A stretch of DNA of 64,000 nucleotides from Patiria miniata (lineage: Eukaryota > Echinodermata > Asteroidea > Valvatida > Asterinidae), in assembly GCF_015706575.1 (NCBI RefSeq), contig NW_024037074.1:1550001-1614000 (forward strand). The letters run 5' to 3'. The first letter of the stretch is position 1. Every line of letters begins with the position of its first letter. The translations under genes were made by a program, and so were the position numbers. Positions 1 through 11,774 of the stretch are shown one piece after another. Under the pieces are notes generated by a model. That model was not told the DNA's origin and ran no database searches. It saw only the letters and a list, made by a program, of their open reading frames with translations.

Positions 1-873
1 TTTGAATGCCATGTACAGTGTAATCGGAAGCAGAATCAATTTTTGGGGACCTAAGTAAACAAGTTGCCTTGTTCCTTGATGCATGACATATCGCCTTTTT
101 TTTTAAATGGGACTTTTTTTTCTCTTTTCGGTAATTTAGCTGCTGCAACACTTATTAGAAAAAAAAGGCATTACTTTTTTATAAGAGAATGAAAACTCAC
201 TCTCATGTTTTGAACTCACCTAAAACAGCTGATGAGAACCAAATTTAATTTCTATTTCTGATTCACGGCTCTGAAGGATTTTCTTAAGTATTAAAGTCCG
301 AGTACCATTTGACAACTGAATATTCATTCACTCATACAAAAAAAAAACATTTAAAACAAAAATTAGAAATGTAACTTGATTTCAAAATAAGCTTCAATAA
401 TGATCTCATCCATGCATGCACTGCGTGACATCATCCTGAACTGTTTGAACAAGTCATACATGTGAGGCTATAGTCAGTATTGTCATCTTGCACCCACACA
501 AAAATGTCAACGTAACAAAAACACGCACACAAATATGTCAGTGAACTAAATTTAAATCTGGAGATGATCTGCACGGTAGGCAGTGATATTATCTGCATAT
601 ATTATTATTTACATGTAATGTTAGGCATTACAATTCAGTTTTTTGGGGTTTTTTTTACATTTTCCTAAAATCAAATGAACAAGTCAGATCATTATAATTT
701 GAAGTTTATAAAACATGTTGTTTGCCAGTAAATATGGAATTAAGTCATGTTATGTAACTTTGCAATTTTATAGAAATATTCAACAAATTCCAAAACACAT
801 GCCATTCCTCTCCTTGTTGCAGAGTGTACTTCAACTTCAAGTTCAACAAACATGAACAATAACATACATTTAC
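1..873. other. AT-rich non-coding stretch
   Basis: No convincing exon was found on either strand. The stretch has scattered A and T runs and short CA-rich pieces. On the minus strand it would be the intron that follows the candidate exon at 874-957. Confidence 0.5.
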
Positions 874-957
874 CTTCCTACGTTTCCTGTTGCTGTACCG
901 GTAGGCCTAATCCATTTTCTCTTAAAGTACGACTCCAGTTCCAATTCGCAAATTTCC
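874..957 (-). CDS. candidate internal exon, gene unknown
   Basis: On the minus strand an acceptor (tttgtattcag, cut after 958) is followed by 84 bases of open frame and a donor (GGAAG/gtaaatg, cut before 874). Read from the second base, the frame gives EICELELESYFKRKWIRP then TGTATGNVGR. The mix of charged and aromatic residues looks more like protein than chance. I do not recognise the family. A stop lies just upstream in the same frame, so this can only be an internal exon. No partner exon with matching phase was found; the best upstream donor (CACCG/gtgagtg at about 1200) leaves the wrong phase. It could be spurious. Confidence 0.3.
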
Positions 958-1749
958 CTGAATACAAAACGATCTCAGCGTCCGAGAAAATGTTCGAGTG
1001 ACAGTAGGAAAACAAAATTCCAGAGAGCGGCCCAAATTTTACCCAGACTGAGCCAGGCAGAGCAACCTGGGGGGCAAGGATCGGAGGGGATACGCAGCCT
1101 GCGTAAGCAGACGTGAGCAACAATCTTTCTACCCGTCTAGCCTGGGTCAAAGATAATTTTGTTTTATCTCTGAAATGGCAGCATCACCATATCACTCACC
1201 GGTGGAGGGAGAATGGGAAAAAATCTGGACGATGATGACGCTAGCATCGGCAAACGCCTCCTCTTTTTCGCTCCCTGTATCTCTGGTTAATTTGTCGATT
1301 CAGCTTAGCCCAGCGTCCACAGAAACCGGTGTACTACCTGGACTTCTTTTATCTCCCACATGTGGACTACCTATTAGAGTCTGGGGATGTTTTGGTCAGG
1401 GGTACCAGACGGGGGCTCATCGATTTTGTTCGTCGGGGGAAAAAAAGAGGTGTGCGCTGAAAGCCGGCAGCGATAGCGCCACCTTGCGTTGAAAAGCTGC
1501 AACACGAAAGAGACGAACACGATTTTCGCTCGTACCCCCGCCCTTTATGAAAGTTGTGTTCATATCATCCATCTTTTGTGGCGTCAATAATTATATTTCA
1601 TCAGGCCTACGTATCCGGTTTCTCCTTTGGGCGAAAATAGCACGTTGTCGACAGTTTGCCCAATAAAATTGACATGCAATATGGTGATGATTTTTTTTCC
1701 CGAGCCACATGCGTCTCCTCATTGTTCTCACCCATCTGACATGTGATTT
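958..1749. other. GC- and CpG-rich island, possible promoter region
   Basis: Between about 1000 and 1560 the sequence is clearly richer in CpG than its surroundings. On the minus strand it contains a GGGCGGGGGT box near 1540 and a strong donor-like CACCG/gtgagtg at about 1200, 45 bases after an ATG (MLASSSSRFFPILPPP). This could be a promoter and first exon of a leftward gene. No downstream exon in the right phase was identified, so no gene is called. Confidence 0.25.
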
Positions 1750-2095
1750 CAGGGGCGGATCCTGGACGTTTTGCAAGGGGGGGGGGGGGGGTCATCGGCA
1801 AATCAATGCTGAAATTTAGGGGGGGGGGGTCCGTACCATGCTTTCAATGGGAGCACTGTTCAAATCCGACGATCATGAACACTACAATTACAGAATAGTG
1901 TGCAAATGCCCCCGTACCCCAGCTGACTCAGTCCGAATGTTGTGCACAGGACGTGGGCATTTTTACCATTGTCATAATCTTTTCGGGTGTCCAAGCAGCG
2001 GGGGGGGGGGGGGGGGGGGGGGGGGGGTGGCCTCACATTGTGTTAAATATTTCTGTGCAAAAAATAATTGAGTCAGATCTGGGCGGGGTTTCGAC

Positions 2096-2129
<34 letters not shown>

Positions 2130-2140
2130 ATCTGCGCCTG
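1750..2140. mobile_element. hAT-type MITE, caggggcggatcc family, copy 1
   Basis: The element opens with caggggcggatcc and closes with gatctgcgcctg, which are imperfect inverted repeats of hAT type (CAG...CTG). The interior matches the element at 60050-60390, for example 'atgctgaaat', 'taccatgctttcaa' and 'tacagaatag'. G runs of about 10-30 and a C run of about 30 make it longer than its relative. No intact 8 bp target duplication is visible, so the copy is probably old. Confidence 0.7.
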
Positions 2141-3855
2141 AATCTAATGCGATAATTGGTGGAGGGAATTAAGCTGAAAATAATTGCATTATGTAATAAT
2201 ATCGATTATTAGTTTTCCTCAAAATGTATACCGACGGAATGAAATTACATTTAAAATTGCTACTGGTTGCATACGCATCCAACAGGTGTCACATCAAGAG
2301 CTGATCACTGTAAATAGATTCAACTTGACAGAGTCAGTTCGAAACCCTATTGTGGTATAGCTTCGACAATTTCCCCCTTTTTGCTTTTCACAAGTTCAAC
2401 TATGGACTTTGATAATTATGTGCCAATCAGAAAAACAAGGTTTTTGTACAAAATAAATATAAAAGGTTACAACTGAAAAGGCACTTTATTGTTATACACC
2501 CGTTAACGCTAAAAGCACGGTAACTAGTTATAGGACTTTGATTTTCTCCGGTTGCCAATTTTCCTTTGGGGGCATCTGGGGAGGGGGGGGGGGGGCTCCC
2601 GCCGTTCGATCGAAAAAGAGATGGCCACTTTTCGCCTGCCAGGGAAAATCTGCTTTTTGGGTAGTAAAACAAAAACAAAAACAAACAAACAAAAAAACCA
2701 ACACCCCCAACACACACACTCACGGCGCTTTGTACATAGGCATAGAAGTGGGGTGCTTCCTTTGTTCTCGTGTACTAAAATTTTGCAACGTCGCACATAT
2801 TATGTCAAAATGCTCTTTTTTAACCATAGTTAATTCCTGGGCTGAAATTCGGACTGGATATCCCTTTTTTAAAACTCTTCCATTCGCGACAGATCAACCC
2901 ACCTTGGAAATTCCTAGTTTTTGAGTAAAATCCTTATATCTTTATATCTCTTTGAAAAACTTGTGGGGTACCAAAACGGTACCTGCAAGTCGGTGGGCAT
3001 TCCTTGTGGGGTACCTCCCATTGTTCCGGTACCCCATAAGGCAGCGTTTGTACACGCACGCCCACACACACACACCCATACTTGTTTCACATGACTAGTG
3101 TGGACTTTCCATTGCTTTCGTGTAGTTAAGAAAAACCAGTGAAAAAACTCATTTTTCTCAAACTGTGAAAACTCTTTCAACCCAATTTTTTTTCTATGAT
3201 TCCCTTTAGTGTTTCTCTTCATTCTGCTACAGATAAACCTAACCCAAAAATGCCTCTAAACCTGTTTTCCAGAAATGGGGAAACACTGTGTGGACGTGGG
3301 GTAAGTCCACACAACGTCGGTGCTACCTACATTATGTGGACGTCTTTTGTTCGGAAGTCCACACTGCGTATGTAAGACAAACTCATCCGATCACCCCCGC
3401 ACACACACAAAGAATTCATTTTGATTTTCTGCTGCAGAAAGCAAATGTCCACCTTTCGTCCGCTATAAATCTTGAATTCTTCTATAGGCCTTTCTTTTGT
3501 TTGTAAACATTGGCGCCATTTTGTATGGGCTGCCGTAAGCGCATAATTTGAAGCTGTGGTTGGCAACATATTTTTTTTCCAAAAAAGTCCTCATAACGCC
3601 ATCAACAAATAGTAAAAAGGCATATGTGGGAATTACTATAAGTTGTATTTTCAAGTATCAAATAATATTTTGGTGATCTGTTATAACTCTTTTTCATTTT
3701 TGCAGTGTTGGACCTTCCATAGTTTTGCAGACCTTGGTTGGCAAAAATGCAACTGCAACCAAGCGCAGAAAGGTCTGTAACGTTCATTCGGAAGTAGTGC
3801 GCCATCTAACGGCATGGTTGGACCAGCTAGCCAGCTTGTGAGAGAAAATTTCAGT
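2141..3855. other. intergenic, short repeats and inverted motifs
   Basis: No gene was recognised. There is a G run at about 2584, a CA-rich patch at 2690-2725, and a cluster of gtggac/gtccac words (about 3100-3370) that look like degraded inverted-repeat elements. A ggtacc-rich foldback lies at about 2965-3035. The small open frames here lack splice signals or coding texture. Confidence 0.4.
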
Positions 3856-4275
3856 GGGTGCTCAATTCGTTCGTTCAGTTCGTTTAGCTCACCCGGGTCG
3901 ACACGGGTAAAGGCAGACGATTATGTCAGCCACGACAGCCTGGCTAATCGAACGCTCAACCGCGGGCCATCACAATCCTCACGTGACGCCTTTAGCCGAG
4001 GCCATAGCCACTGACAAAACGCCCGTTTCCGATTGGGTCTTAATTTGAGATTTACTGCTTTTTAGTCAATTGCAAAACTCAAAAAAGTTGGGCTGATATA
4101 GCCTCAAAATGAGTCGCAATGAACTCAATAGACTTCAAATAAAGTAAACTTAAATCCACTTGAGATGTCCGCTGTCCGGCCGCCATATTTGTCCGTTTCT
4201 AGGGAATGAACAACGCGTGCGTGACGTATCAACCAGTGACTCTGCTCCACGAGCAGGGTCTGTGGTGGCTGACCA
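3856..4275 (+). mobile_element. MITE, GGGTGC...TTAGCTCACCCGGG family, 3'-truncated copy
   Basis: This region aligns along most of its length with the complete element at 10156-10634. Shared blocks include 'agctcacccgggtcgaca', 'atcgaacgctcaaccgc', 'gacttcaaataaagt', 'tccgctgtccggccgccata' and 'ccagtgactctgctccacga'. The match stops near ggtggctgacc, where a different foldback sequence begins, so the 3' inverted repeat is missing. Confidence 0.7.
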
Positions 4276-4277
4276 AG

Positions 4278-4509
4278 GCCAAGTTCGGGCAAGGACCATT
4301 AGTCGACTAGTGGTTGATTTGTGACGTACCTTACGCCTGCGCACTAACAGCAACGTACGAACGTCTTGGGCCAAGTTCGCGCAAGGACTATGGTTGACCA
4401 ATGGATCCAGAAGTTTTGTAATGACATCATGGTTTGACTAGAGACGTTCGCACGTTTCTATCAGAGCGCAGGCGTAAGGTACGTCACAAATCAACCACAA
4501 GTCGACTAA
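4278..4509. repeat. foldback (long inverted repeat), split by an insertion
   Basis: The left arm (4278-4342) reads ggccaagttcgggcaaggac and continues through gtcgactagtggttgattt to gcctgcgc. Its reverse complement begins at 4466 (gcgcaggcgtaaggtacgtc) and runs to 4509. It then resumes at 6710 (ctaatggtccttgcccgaac) and ends at about 6729. The arms were therefore one continuous inverted repeat before a 2.2 kb element landed in the right arm. Weaker pairing continues inward to about 4372/4436. A second 'ggccaagttcgcgcaagga' occurs at 4371. This is likely a MITE in its own right. Confidence 0.75.
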
Positions 4510-4976
4510 GGTAGCAGACCAGTAAATAAACTTCCATAGACCCCAATGGTAAATTCTCCCACTTCAAAAATTCGGGAAAATACTCACAACTCTCCAAGGT
4601 GTTCGAGACACACATCAAATTAAAGCTTATTTCATCATCTTTCATTTTCTTTTCAATTTTTGGGGGTCAACTGATGACTTTTAGGAGAAATTTCCATCTG
4701 AAGATGAACACCCCTGAAAATAGTCCTGAAGCCCATCGCCATTTTGAAAAACGATGCCTACACTCCATTGCAAAGTAGAGCGCTTTTAGGGTCCAAATTA
4801 CATCAAAATTACACAGAACTGCAAGCTCCAAGTCCTGTGCACGGTTTCCACCCATATTTTTTACAAACCCTCAAGTTCATGGCCCACAGCATGCTCAAAT
4901 ACCGAAGATTTTGAGGGCATGCAAATCGTGATTTGGCCGGCGCAGGCAATTTCGGACCGATTTACTGGTCTGCACC
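4510..4976 (+). repeat. terminal direct repeat A (left copy)
   Basis: Nearly identical to 6242-6709 in the same orientation. It carries its own inverted ends (gcagaccagtaaat / atttactggtctgc), so A could itself be a MITE that was captured or that gave rise to the composite. Confidence 0.8.
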
Positions 4977-6236
4977 CTATAAAGAAGCGAGGTTTTGAAA
5001 AATTTCTCCAAACCACTTGTACGGCACGAGGAAGGATGGATGACTCATATTTCATCAAAAAATTGCGAGAAAAAAATCTCTGACTGCGATTTCTGGCCTG
5101 AAAACAAGCCCTCTGTTTGCGGCTACCTTACTGTAGGGCGCCCCCAACGGGCGTGAATTGAGTTTTTGCTCCTTCCGACCCCAAATTACCCCCCCCCCCC
5201 CCCTTGTTCGCTCGATATTGCTGTGATCGGAGGACGGTCCATCGGCCCTATTCCGATTTTGGGCGCATTTGTTGCGGAACCGCCATTGGTGACCGCTTTT
5301 GAAACGCTGCCCCCCCCCCCCCAGGTTCCGCCCCCCCCCTGAAAAAAAAACACTCCGCAAACATTTGACAACAAACGGTGGAAGGCGCCATTTTGAAACT
5401 ATAAAGAAGCGAGGTTTTGAAAAATTTCTCCAAACCACTTGTACGGCACGAGGAAGGATGGATGACTCATATTTCATCAAAAAATTGCGAGAAAAAAAAT
5501 CTCTGACTGCGATTTCTGGCCTGAAAACAAGCCCTCTGTTTGCGGCTACCTTACTGTAGGGCGCCCCCAACGGGCGTGAATTGAGTTTTTGCTCCTTCCG
5601 ACCCCAAATTACCCCCCCCCCCCTTGTTCGCTCGAAATAGCTGTGATCGGAGGACGGTCCATCGGCCCTATTCAGATTTTGGGCGCATTTGTTGCGGAAC
5701 CGCTATTGGTGACCGCTTTTGAAACGCTGCCCCCCCCCCCCAGGTTCCGCCCCCCCTGAAAAAAAAACACTCCGTAAACATTTGACAACAAACGGTGGAA
5801 GGCGCCATTTTGAAACTATAAAGAAGCGAGGTTTTGAAAAATTTCTCCAAACCACTTGTACGGCACGAGGAAGGATGGATGACTCATATTTCATCAAAAA
5901 ATTGCGAGAAAAAAAAATCTCTGACTGCGATTTCTGGCCTGAAAACAAGCCCTCTGTTTGCGGCTACCTTACTGTAGGGCGCCCCCAACGGGCGTGAATT
6001 GAGTTTTTGCTCCTTCCGACCCCAAATTACCCCCCCCCCCCTCCCCTTGTTCGCTCGAAATTGCTGTGATCGGAGGACGGTCCATCGGCCCTATTCAGAT
6101 TTTGGGCGCATTTGTTGCAGAACCGCCATTAGTGACCGCTTTTGAAACGCTGCCCCCCCCCCAGGTTCCGCCCCCCTGAAAAAAAAAACACTCCGCAAAC
6201 ATTTGACAACAAACCATGGAGGGCGCCATTTTGAAA
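4977..6236 (+). repeat. three tandem copies of a ~420 bp unit (B)
   Basis: The units start with ctataaagaagcgagg at 4977, 5399 and 5816 (422, 417 and 421 bases). They differ mainly in the lengths of C runs and A runs, plus a few substitutions. The near-identity suggests recent amplification. Short open frames inside contain homopolymer-coded proline or glycine tracts and are not genes. Confidence 0.9.
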
Positions 6237-6241
6237 CTATA

Positions 6242-6709
6242 GTAGCAGACCAGAAAATAAACTTCCATAGACCCCAATGGTAAATTCTCCCACTTCAAAA
6301 ATTCGGGAAAATACTCACAACTCTCCAAGGTGTTCGAGACACACATCAAATTAAAGCTTATTTCATCATCTTTCATTTTCTTTTCAATTTTTGGGGGGTC
6401 AACTGATGACTTTTAGGAGAAATTTCCATCTGAAGATGAACACCCCTGAAAATAGTCCTGAAGCCCATCGCCATTTTGAAAAACGATGCCTACACTCCAT
6501 TGCAAAGTAGAGCGCTTTTAGGGTCCAAATTACATCAAAATTACACAGAACTGCAAGCTCCAAGTCCTGTGCACGGTTTCCACCCATATTTTTTACAAAC
6601 CCTCAAGTTCATGGCCCACAGCATGCTCAAATACCGAAGATTTTGAGGGCATGCAAATCGTGATTTGGCCGGCGCAGGCAATTTCGGACCGATTTACTGG
6701 TCTGCACCC
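6242..6709 (+). repeat. terminal direct repeat A (right copy)
   Basis: Near-identical to 4510-4976, with small differences such as accagaaaataa against accagtaaataa and one extra G in the G run. The third B unit joins it directly. Confidence 0.8.
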
Positions 6710-7568
6710 CTAATGGTCCTTGCCCGAACTTGGCCATGGCTGCCAGCAGACTTGGTGCCAAGTCGGTAATTGTTTTACGTACGGTTACTGGCTCCACGCA
6801 CGCAAAATATTGCTGCAATGCGCGTAGTCTGGTTCCCAGACAAATGATGCTGACTATTGATGATCAATTACCGACTTGGAGAAAACATTTTCAATTTTGT
6901 ACACAACATAATGGGAGTATTTTTAATCGCTAGCGAATTCTATGCGGGGACTCTGATTGGTTCAGATTCCAGAGTGTATTCTAGGCCGCAACGGAAGATC
7001 ATTCTCATTACTTCGAGGGTTTGTAGTTTCTGTTGTGTAACATTACAAAAGTCAATTCAGGGCATATACACCACTCATAGCACAATGATACATTTTATTT
7101 CAATACACAATTGACCTAGCCGAGTGTATTGGTCGTTAAAACGTCGCCAGATCTGCAAAACAAATCCCCATGTGACGGAACGAATGAGTCCTCATATTGC
7201 AAAGCGGTGCGCGATTGGATCTCACCGCAAAAATGCACTTTATATGTATTGCGCTGCTTGCATAATTATGGTGAGAGAACGTAATCGTCAAGTCGTTAGA
7301 TTTTTTGTCGAAAACCGGCCGCCGATAACGTAATCGTCTTATACCAGCCGCGCCAATGGAGTTCGACTGAAGTTCATGGACAAAATACGATTATCTAACG
7401 ACTTGTCATCAAGTCTACCACTAATGGGCATTCAAAAGTGTCTCTGGCAAGTAGTATTACTAGGGCACTGCTTTTCAGTATTTGAAAACCTATAATATGC
7501 AGTTGAAATGCTTGAAAATTGCCTTTGTGCATACATGCAGACGCTGTGGCAATTTTGCCCACTGGTTA
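6710..7568. other. intergenic with two small foldbacks
   Basis: After the remainder of the foldback arm (6710-6729) there are two short inverted repeats. One is ccaagtcggtaattg at about 6761 against caattaccgacttgg at about 6866. The other is aagtcgttagat near 7290 against atctaacgactt near 7394. No gene was recognised. Confidence 0.45.
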
Positions 7569-7894
7569 GGCCAAAAAAAGTCTCCGGTTTCTGGTATGGA
7601 GCTTGCCCAAAAAGTGGTGCGGCGACGCGGCTTCTTTTGTTTTTACCTGATTTTTTTGACTAAACTTAGTGTAAATATATGGGAGTCCAGAGAGGCCACA
7701 TGAAGCTTATTCTCGATCATAACCCCATCTAAAAACACGTTAAAATTGTGCAGCAGCAGGATTCCAGTCAAACCAGTGAGTTTGGCGGTTTTGAGACATC
7801 ATCTTTCATTGAAAAAATTTTTTTTTCATTTTGCCGACGCGCATGGCTACGGCGACGCGCGCACATACCAGAAACCGGAGACTTTTTTTTGGCC
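7569..7894. mobile_element. PIF/Harbinger-type MITE, 326 bp, TTA TSD
   Basis: The left end ggccaaaaaaagtctccggt is matched inverted at the right end (ccggagacttttttttggcc). The inverted repeat runs about 30 bases, through ttctggtatg / cataccagaa. TTA sits immediately outside both ends (7566-7568 and 7895-7897). A GG-start TIR with a 3 bp TWA duplication is typical of Harbinger/Tourist MITEs. The interior is non-coding. Confidence 0.8.
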
Positions 7895-9678
7895 TTATGG
7901 TACTAGAGCTAGGTTTTTTGATAGCCATGACTGTTCAACTCTCATTCGTGCACAAAGCTGTTCTAAACATCCTTTTCGAAAACTAAATAATCGCACTGTA
8001 CACGCGCTCAGGCGATCTAATCAATGACTTTAAATTAAACTTAAAAAGTACAGGTCCCCCTTGAAACGGGAACCGTGCAGTCTAGACATCCCAAGTGTCA
8101 TGTAATATTACTGTGCTAATTGAGTTGTTCGTTTATATACCATTGTCGCCGGTATAATACTGTCAATCAGCCGTATCATGGCTTCTTCAGATGTACTCTG
8201 TTTACCAACTGGCGCTTAGCCTTGACCAAGGCTATCAGCTTGTTCCCATACGAGCTTGTTCCCACTACCCGCACTTCGCGCGCGCCGCAGACCGTATGCC
8301 AGAAATCCTATCTCGCCTAAAAAATGAAGTCCGTTCAAAATTTCTGGTGGCAACAAAAAAAGGCTTGTTCTTTGTCAATTCCAGGGTGCTGAATTCAATT
8401 CTTTCTGTTGCCAAGCTCTCGGTGGCAGGTGTAAAACATCCTCTTTGGGGGCCGCTGACAATACATTCCTTAAGAATCTTGGCAATGGCCCCTCCGATTT
8501 AAATGCAGATTGTCACCCAACTTAATGATGAATAACTCTAAAAGATTGTAGGGATTTCATAATAACGGTAATAATAAATAAATAATGAATAATTAAATAA
8601 ATAATGAAAGGTTTGCGGAAAACACCATGTGCGAATAATTTCTCAACTAAGAGAATGGTTCTGAAAAGAACCAGAGGTATAAACTCGACGTTCCGGTCAG
8701 TATGCTCTGACCGTCTTCAAACGGTAATAATGCAAAAACAGTGCTTTGACATACTCACGGTGTATCTGTGTGCAATGTTTTATTACATGTACATGTACCA
8801 CCTGTTTTTTTTTGTAGGCATAACTGATTTTATATCCACAAGGCATACCACACTGTTTCCATAATGTAAATGACTGAATTAATGTCATAAAATAGTCTTT
8901 GATGCAAACAAATCATAATTAAAGTTTATTGTTGTTTTGTTAATGAAGTAGGAAATTATTCAGCACTATATGTAACGCTTTGGTCATATTCAGTGTTCAG
9001 TGTATTTTTCCAAAGTATCACTGAAATTTCCATGTGATGCTGAAAGATAACTTGATTATGTCATTTATCCAAATCAAACAAACTGTCTAAAATATGAATT
9101 CCAAAGATTGTGTAAATATGGGAAATAATTACAAATGTATGTAATAATACCACATTTTTCAAGGCATTATTATTCTCAAATGCAGAGCTGAAAATGCTCT
9201 TTGTAGATGGCCAAATTACATCATTAACCCAACGTGAAGTATTTTGATTCCAAAAGTTTGATAATTATAAGGGTTTCACGGTATATAAAGTATTAAATTA
9301 TGCAATACTTAACGCTTTGGCTATATTATGCCTTGTTTATATGCGGACAAATTGGTTTTTCAAGGCATCTCTGAACTTCCTATTAATTCCACAAATGTGA
9401 AGCTGAAAGACTATTGCAGATTACTAAATTATGTCATTAACCTAAAATGAACCGAAAAATTTCATGGTAATTAATTATGCAGGTATGCAATGCTTTTTCA
9501 AAATTTTGAGTAAGAGAAATAACAAAATAGTAATCAGTCAGTTTTTGACCCACTTCTCATATAAAAGAACAGTCATGTTTAGAGACTCAATGCCTATAGC
9601 AGGATCAATCTAGCTGGAGTTACCTCAGCCCTATATATTTTATCATTGGGTTGTCATCACCAAATGATGTCGAGGCCG
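7895..9678. other. intergenic, AT-rich, diverged repeats
   Basis: No gene was recognised. About 8220-8300 holds a repeated gcttgttcccat/gcttgttcccac motif with GC-rich flanks. About 8960-9470 contains related phrases, such as 'taacgctttgg', 'gctgaaag' and 'ttatgtcatta', suggesting two or three old, diverged copies of a few hundred bases. The A/T content rises toward 9500. Confidence 0.4.
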
Positions 9679-9899
9679 CAGTGGCGTAGCCCACGGGGGG
9701 GGGGGGGGGGGGGGACAGCCCCCCATGAAACCTTGTCGCCCCCCAGTCGCCCCCCACTGAGATTTTGAGTTTCTAAAGAAATTATCATTGATCTACATGA
9801 CGCCCCCCATGAAATGTTCCAGCCCCACCCCACCCCCCCCCCCCCCCCCCCCCAGCAGCCCCCCCCCCCCCCACTGAAAAATTCCTGGCTACGCCACTG
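9679..9899. mobile_element. hAT MITE with 8 bp TSD (cagtggcgtagcc family)
   Basis: The left end cagtggcgtagcc and right end ggctacgccactg are perfect inverted repeats. The 8 bp word cgaggccg occurs immediately outside both ends (9671-9678 and 9900-9907). CAGTGGCG-type ends plus an 8 bp duplication are diagnostic of hAT elements. The 221 bp interior carries long G and C runs and has no coding capacity. An inverted partial relative lies at 15302-15435. Confidence 0.88.
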
Positions 9900-10155
9900 C
9901 GAGGCCGACAAGTGATAGTCTTGGTCATGGCTAACTGACGCTATCCATTTTGGCAATGAGGTATAATGACTTCCAATTATCGGGTATTTGAAGTTAGATT
10001 ACAAATATTGAAAACAGATGACGGGCAAAGCATGAACGACAACCACAATTAGGTTAGGCCTAAAGCACACCGACATACGTTTTTATTGATATACATTTTA
10101 TAGTCCATACGTTTAACTGACACTGTTTTGAGATCTGTGAAAATGGGCCTCGCAA

Positions 10156-10634
10156 GGGTGCGTTCGATTAGCTCACCCGGGTCGACACGGGTAAAGGCAG
10201 ACGGGTCAGCCAAGAGTCTTGGCCCAAGACAGCCTCGGGCTTATCGAACGCTCAACCGCACCATCACGTGGCCGTAGCCACTGACAAAATGCCGTTTCGG
10301 ATAGGGTCTTGGTTTGAGATTTACTGCTTTCAGTCAATATTGCAAAACTCAAAAAAAAAAGTCTGCTTGCTATCGCCTCAAAAGTCGCAATGAACTAAAT
10401 TATTACCTTTAGACTTCAAATAAAGTCAACTTTTAAGTCCACTTCAGATTTCCGCTGTCCGGCCGCCATATTGGGAATGAACAACGCATGCATGACGTAC
10501 TTCCACCAGTGACTCTGCTCCACGAACAGGGTCAGTGGTGGCTGACCCGGTTGATCCCCGAGAATAACGTTAGAGCTAATCGAACGGCATGGGGCTAACC
10601 CACGTCGCCCTGGGTGAGCTAAACGAACGCACCC
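10156..10634. mobile_element. MITE, 479 bp, GGGTGCGTTCG inverted ends
   Basis: The left end gggtgcgttcgattagctca is inverted at the right end (tgagctaaacgaacgcaccc), with about 24 of 26 positions matching. It is the complete form of the truncated copy at 3856-4275. No clear target duplication was identified, so the superfamily is left open. Confidence 0.75.
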
Positions 10635-11774
10635 ACATAAGTTGGCACGCTGGTGTAATTATTGTGTCGTTAGAGGCCGCACTATGCACGATCCAATATT
10701 GATCACAAGCGTCTTGAGCCAATACTAGATGAACACTAGACAAAAGACCTAAACCCAGACATAACATCAGTTTGCACACATATGTGTATTTGCCTGCAAT
10801 CGGGGACTCCTTTTGTCCCTCCTTTTGTTTGTACACCTAAACTTTTGAGGACGACCTTCCATATGTTTTGTACACGATCGCCAAATTGGGGACCTTCGGA
10901 AATTGGGGACCCTATTGTCCTCTTCTTTGGCTCTGTGCACAAGTACCCCTTCAACGGCCAGAAAAGGAGAGTTGGGGTGACCTAGACTGGTTCCCGGTCC
11001 ATCCACTGCGTATTTCGAATGATCCAAAGTTACTGGGGTGGGAATTAGTCTGGGAGACCATCGCACGTTATTCACCTTTTGCTTCCAAATACTGTGACGT
11101 CATCAAACCGGAAGTTCGGTGTAATGAATATATACACTTATATTTTCCAAAGTTTCATACATTATTTAACTTTTCAACGAACATCCACTCCGAGCTAAAT
11201 CACTATTCACTTCCCGTTAATTTTTTTTGACTAATGACGTTTTCAAGCCAGAAATAACTTGTATGTGTACATAGAATGTTTACTGAAATTTATCACACCG
11301 TTAAAGATGCATTTCAGTTTAAACAAAAAAATTGATTGTCCTGGAAAGGATTTAATTTCGTGATCCTTTGTTCTTACATAAAAATATTCATGACTTAACT
11401 GGACAGTGTTTTATAAAATAGTTATCTACCCGACCACTCTGCGTTTGTAACAACAAACACGAATCTCTACTTCTTTTTTTTTCCGTACAGTACTTCTCCG
11501 TTTTCTCCTACCGGTTTATGATATGAACTTGTAACTTTCAATATATATCGACCCTCATTCCGAGTGGTGCACATTACCCTGACGTCATGATGACGTCATC
11601 AGGTATCAAAGTTCAAGCGACTTTCTTTTAAAAATGACCATCTTCTTTCGCCTATAACTCTTTAAAAAAAAAAGCAATCATGTTTACACCTTGTAATCAG
11701 TTAAATCATTAACTGATCAAGTCAAAATCAAAGTCGTTTGACCTTTCCTTCCGGGGCTGCCGGAAGGTAAAAGC
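10635..11774. other. intergenic with CRE-like words
   Basis: No convincing gene. A longer open frame at 10868-11230 has poor coding texture and no splice signals. At about 11579-11604 there are two overlapping CRE-like octamers (tgacgtcatgatgacgtcat). Another tgacgtcat is near 11094. The function of these is not shown. Confidence 0.4.

Larger units (their letters stand above)
4510..6709 (+). mobile_element. composite A-B-B-B-A inverted-repeat element with 4 bp TSD
   Basis: The ends are inverted: ggtagcagaccagtaaat at the left and atttactggtctgcaccc at the right. Both sides are bordered by ctaa (4506-4509 and 6710-6713). The empty site can be read from the intact left arm of the surrounding foldback (rc gtcgactaatggtcc), which has ctaa once, supporting a 4 bp target duplication. 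Inside are two direct copies of a 467 bp segment (A) flanking three direct copies of a 420 bp segment (B). No transposase was seen, so it is non-autonomous. I cannot assign the superfamily. Confidence 0.75.

Noticed and set aside
1838..2141. Open frames containing long glycine or proline runs (also near 2530-2720, 5190-5570, 9660-9950)
   Set aside because: The runs are G or C homopolymers inside MITEs and repeats. There is no start context, splice signal or family resemblance.
4510..6709. LTR retrotransposon, because of the 467 bp direct terminal repeats
   Set aside because: The ends are inverted repeats not bounded by TG...CA, the inside has no gag/pol sequence or primer-binding site, and the core is a tandem repeat.
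8191..8502. 103-codon open frame that briefly looks protein-like
   Set aside because: Its core is made of repeated non-coding phrases (gcttgttcccat/gcttgttcccac) and there is no supporting splice site or homologous motif.
10868..11230. 120-codon open frame on the plus strand
   Set aside because: Composition is not coding-like, there is no recognisable motif, and it overlaps other equally long frames on the opposite strand.
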